Below are positions 1 through 5,302 of a stretch of DNA of 6,247 nucleotides, in pieces. Made by a program: the position numbers and the translations under genes. The stretch is from an uncultured Clostridia bacterium (lineage in GTDB: Bacteria; Bacillota; Clostridia; TANB77; CAG-508). Within the stretch, counting starts at the first letter, position 1. Every line of letters begins with the position of its first letter. The DNA lies in NCBI GenBank assembly GCA_944393345.1, contig CALXZW010000076.1, positions 1 through 6,247 of the forward strand, in the 5' to 3' direction. Below the pieces are notes generated by a model. The model was not told the DNA's origin. It was given only the letters and a program-made list of their open reading frames with translations, and made no database searches.

Positions 1-226
1 AATATTGCATTGCCTTTTTTTCAATTTCTGCTGCTGGATATTTATCTGATGGATTAAATGTTTTTTCTAATGTTGCTCCTGTTATAACATTTTTTAATTT
101 TGTTCTTACAAAAGCTGAACCCTTTCCTGGTTTTACATGTTGAAATTCTACTATTCTATATACATTTCCATCCATTTCAAATGTTGTTCCATTTCTAAAA
201 TCTCCTGCTGAATAAACTGATGCCAT
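1..226 (-). CDS. efp: Elongation factor P, N-terminal part (cut by window edge)
   Basis: EF-P binds the ribosome between the P and E sites and relieves stalling at consecutive prolines. The 75 visible residues form the N-terminal KOW-like domain and the start of the second domain. They include the diagnostic stretch VEFQHVKPGKGSAFVRTKLKN (around residues 26-46). The loop Lys35 of PGKG matches the position that is post-translationally modified in many bacteria (lysylated, or aminopentanolated in Bacillus); whether it is modified here cannot be seen. The ATG at 226-224 is preceded by AAAGGAGA about 6 bases upstream. The C-terminal part, roughly 110 residues in the family, lies beyond position 1. 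The gene follows an Xaa-Pro aminopeptidase gene, a common Bacillota neighbourhood, but has its own promoter in the 134-base gap. The family call is near certain from sequence similarity recognised by eye. Confidence 0.97.
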   Translation of the reverse strand, partial: MASVYSAGDFRNGTTFEMDGNVYRIVEFQHVKPGKGSAFVRTKLKNVITGATLEKTFNPSDKYPAAEIEKKAMQY

Positions 227-270
227 ATTAATTCTCCTTTCATTTTTTCATTTATTTTTTAACTCTATCT

Positions 271-299
271 ATTTTACTATATATTTGCTTAAAAATCAA
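271..299 (-). promoter_or_regulatory. Sigma-A type promoter for efp
   Basis: On the minus strand TTGATT (299-294) and TAAAAT (276-271) are separated by exactly 17 bases, leaving a 5' leader of about 35-40 bases before the efp ATG. This lets efp be transcribed independently of the upstream peptidase operon. No clear terminator lies between the peptidase stop and this promoter, so read-through may also feed efp. A small inverted repeat (TGCTT/AAGCA, 286-302) overlaps the -35 box, but it is too short to call an operator. Confidence 0.6.
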
Positions 300-357
300 G
301 CATTTAAAGCATTTTTATGTTGCTATTGTATTTTAACTTTCTCTTTATTGTTAATTT

Positions 358-379
358 GAATTATATTATAATATAATTC
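358..379. repeat. Perfect 22-bp palindrome over the aminopeptidase stop codon
   Basis: Positions 358-379 equal their own reverse complement, with GAAT at one end and ATTC at the other and A/T only between. The palindrome spans the last codons of the aminopeptidase gene, its TAA and two following bases. It has no loop and no following U-run, so it is a poor intrinsic terminator. It may simply reflect AT-rich codons (Tyr-Ile-Ile-Ile-stop). Confidence 0.6.
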
Positions 380-1419
380 TTCTCTGATTTTGTTAAATTT
401 ATACATCCAAATTTTGTTATTTGAGCTGTATCTTCTATTCTTACACCAAATTTTCCAGGTATATAAATTCCTGGTTCATTTGTTACTACCATATTTTCTC
501 TTAACATTGCATCTGATCTATAACTAATATATGGTGCTTCGTGTATCTGTAATCCTACACCATGGCCTATACTATGTATTAAATCATAACCATTTAATTT
601 AAAATCATTTTCTACTAATTTTGTTAGTTGTCTTGTACTAGCACCATCTTTATAGCTTTCACCTGTTTGTATTTGATTTTTCAAAACTAAATTATATACT
701 GGTCTTACATATTCTGGTACTTCTCCTACAAAAAATGTCCTTGTCATATCTGAGCAATAACCATTTATTTTACATCCCATATCTATTGTTATTATATCTT
801 TTTCTTGAATTTTTCTATCTGTTGGAACTGCATGAGGTTTTGAAGTATTTTCTCCCGAAGCAACTATTGTTTCAAAAGCTAATCCTTCTGTCCTTTGCTT
901 AAAATATTCATCTATTTCATCTGCAATCTGTTTTTCTGTCATCCCTGGTTTTATATATGTTAATATATATGAAAAACAATTATCTGTTATTTCTGATGCT
1001 TTTCTAATATTTGAAATTTCTTCTTCATCTTTTATCATTCTTTGCTTCTCTATAATATTTTCTGTTTCAACAAAATTATTTATTTTATATTTTCTAATAT
1101 ACTCTTTATATTGTGCATAAGTTATATAATTTTCTTCAAACCCAACATTCTCGCAGAACATAAAAAAATTTTCATAATCATCTTTTGAAATATCTTTTAC
1201 ATCATAAACAATTATTTCATCAAATAATGTTAATATTGTATGTACTTGTTCTATATATCTTCCATCTGTTATGTATATGTTTTCTTTCCTTGTTAATAAT
1301 AAAGTTCCTTCTGCATCTATATTTGTTAGATACTTTATATTAATTGGATTTGATATTATTATTCCTTGCAAATCTAAGCTCGACATTTTATTTCTTAACC
1401 ATTGCAATTTAGAATTCAT
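361..1419 (-). CDS. pepP: M24 family Xaa-Pro aminopeptidase (aminopeptidase P)
   Basis: This is a cytoplasmic metalloaminopeptidase that removes N-terminal residues preceding proline. The 352-residue length is usual for the short bacterial forms. Residues 1-125 look like the creatinase N-terminal domain (NPINIKYLTN, TDGRYIEQ). Residues 135-350 form the 'pita-bread' catalytic domain. All five expected metal ligands are present: Asp213 (TIDMG), Asp224 (YCSDMTRTF), His286 (IGHGVG), Glu315 (TNEPGIY) and Glu329 (VRIED). His196 (KPHAVPT) and His293 (IHEAPY) match substrate-site histidines of the family. The ATG has AGGAGG (1433-1428) 8 bases upstream. It lies 24 bases after the prepilin peptidase stop, so it is read as the third gene of the yqeG operon. 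The symbol is by family resemblance; the Bacillus counterpart next to efp is called yqhT. Substrate preference (free dipeptides or longer peptides) cannot be told from sequence. Confidence 0.95.
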   Translation of the reverse strand: MNSKLQWLRNKMSSLDLQGIIISNPINIKYLTNIDAEGTLLLTRKENIYITDGRYIEQVHTILTLFDEIIVYDVKDISKDDYENFFMFCENVGFEENYITYAQYKEYIRKYKINNFVETENIIEKQRMIKDEEEISNIRKASEITDNCFSYILTYIKPGMTEKQIADEIDEYFKQRTEGLAFETIVASGENTSKPHAVPTDRKIQEKDIITIDMGCKINGYCSDMTRTFFVGEVPEYVRPVYNLVLKNQIQTGESYKDGASTRQLTKLVENDFKLNGYDLIHSIGHGVGLQIHEAPYISYRSDAMLRENMVVTNEPGIYIPGKFGVRIEDTAQITKFGCINLTKSEKNYIII

Positions 1420-1443
1420 TTTACCATCCTCCTTTTAGATTTA

Positions 1444-2196
1444 TTATCCTTTATATAAACCTAATGTAAATATTTGCATTAAAAATAATTTTATTGTTTC
1501 AAATGGTATATACATACTTATGAATGTAGCAATTACTATAAATGGTCCAAATGGTATATATTCGTCTGTTTTTTTTATTTTAGTTATTAATAATAAAATG
1601 CTTAATATTGCACCTATTAAAAATGATACTAATGTTATTATTATTATGTTTGACAATCCAAAATATAAACCTAATGCTCCCATTAATTTCACATCGCCAA
1701 ATCCCATTGCTTCTTTTCTATAAAATAATCCACCTAAAAGTGTTATTAGGAAAAATATTCCTGCTCCAGCACACATTCCTAATAGCATATTTATAGTTAT
1801 TGCAATATTTGATAATCCATATAAAAATGCGAAAATTATTCCTATTTCAAATATTGTTAAATTTAATCTATTGGGAATAATTTGTGATTTATAATCTATA
1901 ATAAAAGCAGATACTAACATTGGAGCTAATATTATGTATTTTATTAAATCTAAGTTTGCAATTAAAGTTTCTTTTATTCCTAGTGTATATACTAATAAAA
2001 TATATATAATTGACATTATAAACATTAATAAATATCTAGGTCTAAAATTACCTTTTATTTCTTCTAATAAATCTTTTGATATAATGCTTTTGTATTCTGG
2101 TAATCTCTTATTTGCCCATCCTACAATGTTTCCAACCAATAAACCTAATATTGTCACTAAAACATAATATGCTATATGTACATCATTTATATACAT
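1444..2196 (-). CDS. Prepilin peptidase, A24 family, without zinc-binding cysteines
   Basis: This is a polytopic membrane aspartyl protease of the type that cleaves the leader of type IV pilin-like precursors. Both catalytic aspartates are visible: Asp101 in FIIDYKSQIIPNRLN and Asp168 in the GFGDVKLMGALG motif. A typical PFGPF loop occurs near residues 215-219, and about seven hydrophobic segments are apparent. The N-terminus has a degenerate version of the family start (VGNIVGWANKRLP, residues 21-33). The following cytoplasmic region (about 34-55) is short and lacks the two CxxC pairs found in bifunctional PilD/ComC enzymes; the only cysteine is Cys142. It is therefore probably a peptidase without the classical zinc-bound methylase domain (inference). 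At 250 residues it is near family length. The ATG at 2196 follows the yqeG stop by 2 bases, and its Shine-Dalgarno AAAGGAGA (2211-2204) lies inside yqeG, so translation is likely coupled. No pilin or secretion ATPase gene is in the window, so the substrate is unknown. Confidence 0.92.
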   Translation of the reverse strand: MYINDVHIAYYVLVTILGLLVGNIVGWANKRLPEYKSIISKDLLEEIKGNFRPRYLLMFIMSIIYILLVYTLGIKETLIANLDLIKYIILAPMLVSAFIIDYKSQIIPNRLNLTIFEIGIIFAFLYGLSNIAITINMLLGMCAGAGIFFLITLLGGLFYRKEAMGFGDVKLMGALGLYFGLSNIIIITLVSFLIGAILSILLLITKIKKTDEYIPFGPFIVIATFISMYIPFETIKLFLMQIFTLGLYKG

Positions 2197-2198
2197 TG

Positions 2199-2705
2199 TT
2201 ATTTCTCCTTTGTCTTGATTTTGTTTAAATAATCATTCTTTATTTTTCTTTCTAATGGTCTTTTCCAAGCAGTATACCAAAAATCTTTTTCTTTTATTGG
2301 TTCTACAAGTATTGTATGCATTTTGCATCTATTTCCACCAATTATATCAGTAAATATTTGATCTCCAACAACTGCAATATTTTCTGGTTTTGTATTTAAT
2401 ATTTTTTGCACTTCTAAAAATCCTTTTTTTAATGGTTTTTTAGCAAAGCTTTTATATGGTATATCTAATTTTTTAGATATTTTTTCTACTTTTTCTTTTT
2501 TATTTGTATTTGATAATATATATAATTTTACCCCTTGCCCTTTTAATTCCTTTGCCCATACAACTATAGATTCTGAAAGATTTTGACTGTAATCTATTAA
2601 TGTATTATCAACATCTAGAATTAAAGCTTTTATCTTGTTTTTTTGTAAAAATTCTATATTAATGTCTTCTACTTTTTTCAAATATGTATCTGGATATATT
2701 ATCAT
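2199..2705 (-). CDS. yqeG: YqeG family HAD-IIIA phosphatase
   Basis: This is a small haloacid-dehalogenase superfamily phosphohydrolase of the YqeG family, whose physiological substrate is not established. From the chosen start it has 168 residues, normal for the family. HAD motif I is LDVDNTLID with Asp31 and Asp33, motif II is ILSNT with Ser65, motif III is Lys90 in AKKPLKKG, and motif IV is VGDQIFTDIIGGN with Asp115 and Asp120. There is no large cap domain, as expected for subclass III. The reading frame can be opened six codons earlier at a GTG (2723), but the strong GGAGG (2715-2711) lies between that GTG and the ATG at 2705, 5 bases before the ATG. Nothing resembling a ribosome site precedes the GTG. 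The ATG is therefore preferred. The gene is first in an operon with the prepilin peptidase and aminopeptidase P and sits behind a near-consensus promoter. Confidence 0.94.
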   Translation of the reverse strand: MIIYPDTYLKKVEDINIEFLQKNKIKALILDVDNTLIDYSQNLSESIVVWAKELKGQGVKLYILSNTNKKEKVEKISKKLDIPYKSFAKKPLKKGFLEVQKILNTKPENIAVVGDQIFTDIIGGNRCKMHTILVEPIKEKDFWYTAWKRPLERKIKNDYLNKIKTKEK

Positions 2706-2736
2706 TTTTGCCTCCAAATTCACAAAATATAATAAT

Positions 2737-2765
2737 ATATTATCAATTCAAAGGCTTTTTGTCAA
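2737..2765 (-). promoter_or_regulatory. Near-consensus sigma-A promoter of the yqeG operon
   Basis: On the minus strand TTGACA (2765-2760) is a perfect -35 box. TAATAT (2742-2737) follows after a 17-base spacer and differs from TATAAT at two positions. Transcription should begin near 2730, giving a leader of about 25 bases before the yqeG ATG. The promoter lies just past the sleB terminator, so the two units are cleanly separated. It is the best promoter match in the window. Confidence 0.8.
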
Positions 2766-2790
2766 TGCATTTTTTTTAAGATTACACAAC

Positions 2791-2846
2791 AAAATAATAT
2801 CTCCTATCTTTTATTTTATGATATAAAAGTTAGAAGATATTATTTT
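2791..2846 (-). terminator. Hairpin terminator after sleB
   Basis: Arms 2791-2814 and 2823-2846 form a 24-bp stem around an 8-base loop (2815-2822). In the minus-strand RNA the stem has one U.G wobble and one A-A mismatch. The first arm in transcript order begins at the last two bases of the sleB TAA, and the second arm ends in UAUUAUUUU. The stem is AT-rich and the U-run is part of the stem, so it is not a textbook terminator. Its length, its place directly after the stop and the new promoter behind it support a terminator role. Confidence 0.75.
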
Positions 2847-3543
2847 ACTTACAAAATCTATGATTCCCTATAGTTACTGTCATAGGTCTTGACCATATCC
2901 ATTTATTTGTTGCTGTAGCAGGATTAAAATAATATATTGCTCCATAAGTTGGATCCCAACCATTTAAAGCATCTTGTGCTGCTTTTTTAGCTGTAGCATC
3001 AGGTGTTAAATTTATTTGTCCATCTCTTACAGCATCAAAAGCTCCTGACTGATATATTACTCCTGAAATAGTATTGGGAAAAGAACTACTTTTTACTCTA
3101 TTCATAACAACTGCCCCAACTGCAACTTGTCCAGTATATGGTTCTCCCCTTGCTTCACCATATATTATTCTTGCTAATAAATTAAGATTATTTGAATTAC
3201 TTGTACTACTTGAAGATGAAGAACTCGAATTAAATATTCCCATAGCTTTTAATGTTTCTGGACCTGCTATTCCATCTACTTTTAATCCATTTTTTCTCTG
3301 AAAATATCTTACCGCTTCTTGTGTCTTTGTTCCATATATTCCATCTACATTTCCGTTATAATATCCCCATCTTTTTAGTTTAGTCTGAATTTGTCTTACT
3401 TCTTCTCCTCTCGATCCATATTTAGATAAAACTTCAATGGTATCTATTTCTGAATTCATTGATAAAATTGTTATCCCTATACTTATTGCAAAACTTATTA
3501 TTATTGCTAATACTATTATTATTTTTTTATTTTTAAAAAACAT
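2845..3543 (-). CDS. sleB: SleB-type cell wall hydrolase (spore cortex-lytic enzyme)
   Basis: SleB enzymes are lytic transglycosylases that act on spore cortex peptidoglycan containing muramic delta-lactam during germination. From the preferred start the protein has 232 residues. Residues 8-28 are a hydrophobic signal or anchor segment after a short Lys-rich stretch. Residues 43-100 are a PG_binding_1 domain (LKRWGYYNGNVDGIYGTKT, FQRKNGLKVDGIAGPET). A linker with eight consecutive serines (106-113) follows, then a hydrolase_2 domain from about 122 to the end. The catalytic Glu is Glu130 in IYGEARGEPYTGQ; AVVMNRV, SGVIYQ, GAIYYFNP and the end IGNHRFCK are all typical. A GTG at 3552 opens the frame three codons earlier, but it overlaps the Shine-Dalgarno AGGTG (3554-3550), which serves the ATG at 3543, so the ATG is preferred. 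The usual Bacillus partner ypeB is not adjacent: holA lies upstream and yqeG, in its own unit, downstream. A vegetative hydrolase role cannot be excluded. Confidence 0.93.
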   Translation of the reverse strand: MFFKNKKIIIVLAIIISFAISIGITILSMNSEIDTIEVLSKYGSRGEEVRQIQTKLKRWGYYNGNVDGIYGTKTQEAVRYFQRKNGLKVDGIAGPETLKAMGIFNSSSSSSSSTSNSNNLNLLARIIYGEARGEPYTGQVAVGAVVMNRVKSSSFPNTISGVIYQSGAFDAVRDGQINLTPDATAKKAAQDALNGWDPTYGAIYYFNPATATNKWIWSRPMTVTIGNHRFCK

Positions 3544-3553
3544 AAAAATCACC

Positions 3554-3592
3554 TATTGATAAAATTATTATTTTTTATTATTTTTATCAATA
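3554..3592 (-). repeat. Inverted repeat just upstream of the sleB ribosome binding site
   Basis: TATTGATAAAA (3554-3564) and its exact complement TTTTATCAATA (3582-3592) enclose a 17-base A/T-only loop. The last base of the stem in transcript order is the first base of the AGGTG ribosome site of sleB. The hairpin could lower read-through from holA, shield or present the sleB start, or be a protein-binding site. The arms contain only one G-C pair each, so the RNA structure would be weak. Intergenic DNA between holA and sleB (3544-3629) holds nothing else clear. Confidence 0.55.
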
Positions 3593-3629
3593 AATGATTA
3601 ATTTATACATTTTTGTTAATTAAATATAA

Positions 3630-4655
3630 TTAAGAACAATATCTGCAAAGTATTGATTCTAATCCAACTTGCAAATCTATTAATCCATTTTTATAGTTAT
3701 AATCCAAATCTCGTAAATTTTGTAATATCTCTTTTAATTCAAATGTTTTAAAATATTTGGCTTGAATTTTATACTTATTTACTAAAAAAATCTGATTAGG
3801 CTTTAAATCTAAACTTAATGCAATATCTTTATTATACTTTTGAGCAATTTTAGTTAAATATATTTTTTTAAAATGGTTATACAATGTTATTAAAATTTTC
3901 TGAATTGGCTCTTTAGCATAAATTAAGTTTTGCAATACATTTAATGCTTGCGCTATTTCTTTCTTACCTAAATTATCAGTTAAATCAAAAATTATACTTT
4001 CTAATTTCTTTATAGATAATTTATCTATATCTTCATTTTTTATTTCTCCATTTTCTCCTACATATTGTATAAGTTTTGTTACTTCGTTTATAACTTCTTG
4101 CATATTTGTTCCTACACATTCAATAAAATATTTCAAAGTATTATCATTAATTTTAACTTTATTTTCTGTACATAGTAATTTAATTCTTTTTTGTAATTGC
4201 AATGGATTTTGATATTCAAACTTGCATATAGTTCCTAATTTATCTATTGTTTTATATAATTCTTGTCTTGCATCTGTATCTTCTTCTATGAATATTATTA
4301 TTACACTTTGCTTTATATTTCCAATATTTTCTTTCAAATATTCACTTAATCTTTCTTTTAATTTAGTCATTTCTTGACTTTTCTTTTTTCCTTCTTTTTT
4401 TAGTATTCCTGAATTTTTTGCTATTATTAATTTTTTTTCATAACCAAAAGCAGGTGTTTCAATATCTGAAATTATATTACCTATATTTGTTTCATCTATT
4501 AATATATAATTTATTCCTTTTATACATTCACCAAAAATTTTTCTTATTTTTTTTATTGATTGCTCTAATAAATAAAGTTCTTCCCCATAAAAAAAATATA
4601 TACTATCTATTTTTTTTTCATTTAAATTTTTTTCTAATTCTTCTATCTTTTTCAA
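3630..4655 (-). CDS. holA: DNA polymerase III subunit delta
   Basis: The delta subunit opens the beta sliding clamp as part of the clamp-loader complex with tau/gamma and delta-prime. The 341-residue length fits the family. Residues 18-37 (SIYFFYGEELYLLEQSIKKI) are the typical N-terminal motif, followed by TPAFGYEKKLIIAKN (67-81). Residues 182-195 (GTNMQEVINEVTKL) are the helical region of domain II. Residues 222-263 and the ending DLDYNYKNGLIDLQVGLESIL (316-336) belong to the C-terminal oligomerisation domain. As usual for delta there is no convincing Walker A ATP-binding motif. The start is a TTG (4655-4653) with AGAGG (4668-4664) 8 bases upstream. No ATG or GTG near it would keep the conserved N-terminus, so the weak start is probably real and may keep expression low. 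The gene lies 15 bases after the ruvC stop and should share its promoter. Confidence 0.95.
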   Translation of the reverse strand: MKKIEELEKNLNEKKIDSIYFFYGEELYLLEQSIKKIRKIFGECIKGINYILIDETNIGNIISDIETPAFGYEKKLIIAKNSGILKKEGKKKSQEMTKLKERLSEYLKENIGNIKQSVIIIFIEEDTDARQELYKTIDKLGTICKFEYQNPLQLQKRIKLLCTENKVKINDNTLKYFIECVGTNMQEVINEVTKLIQYVGENGEIKNEDIDKLSIKKLESIIFDLTDNLGKKEIAQALNVLQNLIYAKEPIQKILITLYNHFKKIYLTKIAQKYNKDIALSLDLKPNQIFLVNKYKIQAKYFKTFELKEILQNLRDLDYNYKNGLIDLQVGLESILCRYCS

Positions 4656-4670
4656 TATTTTAACCTCTTT

Positions 4671-5156
4671 TTATAATTTTTCTGCAAATTTTGCCGAATG
4701 TGCATGACATATTGCAATAGCCATACTATCTGTTATATCATCTAATTTAGGTAACTTTTCTGCATTTAATATCATTTTTACCATTCTTTGTACTTGCATT
4801 TTATCTGCTCTCCCATAACCTACTACTGCTTGTTTTACTTGTAATGGTGTATATTCATAAGTATCTACTTGATTAATTCTAGCAGTCATTAAAATAACAC
4901 CTCTAGCTTGTGCAACATTTATTGCTGTTTTTGCATTATTGTTAAAAAATAATTCTTCAATTGACATACAATTAGGATTATAATTGTCTATTATATCCTT
5001 TAATTCATAATATATTTTTTCAAGCCTTAAAGGAAATGAAGTTTTTGCATCTGTTAAAATTGCACCTGACGTTATTAAATTAAATTTATTACCTATGTAA
5101 TCAATTATACTGTATCCTGTTATTGCAAATCCTGGGTCTATACCTAATATTCTCAT
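4671..5156 (-). CDS. ruvC: Crossover junction endodeoxyribonuclease RuvC
   Basis: RuvC is a dimeric nuclease that resolves Holliday junctions by paired nicks and normally works with the RuvAB branch-migration motor. The 161-residue protein has the whole RNase H-like fold. The four acidic metal ligands are in place: Asp7 (GIDPGFAITGY), Glu67 (MSIEELFFNNN), and Asp140 with Asp143 (DDITDSMAIAICHAH). Conserved VAQARGVI (81-88), YTPLQVKQAVVGYGRADKMQV (102-122) and a C-terminal His151/His153 pair support the call. The ATG at 5156 is preceded by AAGGTGA a few bases upstream. The gene is first in its unit behind a strong extended -10 promoter. In many clostridia ruvA and ruvB follow ruvC directly; here holA follows instead. 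Confidence 0.97.
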   Translation of the reverse strand: MRILGIDPGFAITGYSIIDYIGNKFNLITSGAILTDAKTSFPLRLEKIYYELKDIIDNYNPNCMSIEELFFNNNAKTAINVAQARGVILMTARINQVDTYEYTPLQVKQAVVGYGRADKMQVQRMVKMILNAEKLPKLDDITDSMAIAICHAHSAKFAEKL

Positions 5157-5189
5157 ATTTTCACCTTTTTCTTTCGAATTTATGTTCTT

Positions 5190-5217
5190 ATTATATCATA
5201 TTTTTTTATTTTTGCAA
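5190..5217 (-). promoter_or_regulatory. Extended -10 sigma-A promoter of ruvC-holA
   Basis: On the minus strand TTGCAA (5217-5212) is followed after 16 bases by a perfect TATAAT (5195-5190), with TG one base before it (TGATATAAT), which is an extended -10 element. Transcription should start near 5183 and give a leader of about 25 bases. It lies just past the terminator of the debranching enzyme gene. No SOS (LexA) box of the Bacillus type was seen near it. Confidence 0.75.
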
Positions 5218-5234
5218 TTATTTTTTTAGAAAAC

Positions 5235-5282
5235 ATAAAAGACGTTAATTTAAATAATTGTTATTATTTTAACTAACGTCTT
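5235..5282 (-). terminator. Intrinsic terminator after the debranching enzyme gene
   Basis: Arms 5263-5282 and 5239-5258 form a 20-bp stem closed by a 4-base loop (5259-5262). At the base is the G/C-bearing stretch AAGACGTTA. In the minus-strand RNA there is one G.U wobble and one A-A mismatch. The 3' arm runs into UUUU (5240-5237) at its base, a usual intrinsic terminator tail. It lies 20 bases after the stop codon at 5303-5305 and directly before the ruvC promoter. Confidence 0.85.
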
Positions 5283-5302
5283 AAATAAATTTACTTTATA
5301 CA

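Noticed and set aside
286..302. Small inverted repeat TGCTT/AAGCA in the efp leader region as a terminator or operator
   Set aside because: A 5-bp stem with a 7-base loop is expected often by chance, and no U-run follows on the minus strand.
227..360. Riboswitch or leader RNA upstream of efp
   Set aside because: No strong stem or known conserved core is visible. The promoter at 271-299 leaves too short a leader.
1520..2167. Plus-strand open frames (62-77 codons) opposite the prepilin peptidase gene
   Set aside because: They are antisense to a well-conserved gene, resemble no family, and consist of AT-rich shadow codons (Ile/Leu/Asn/Phe).
4418..4663. Plus-strand frame of 81 codons opposite holA, rich in Leu and Phe
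   Set aside because: The hydrophobic look comes from reading Lys/Glu-rich AAA and GAA codons on the opposite strand. It is antisense to holA.
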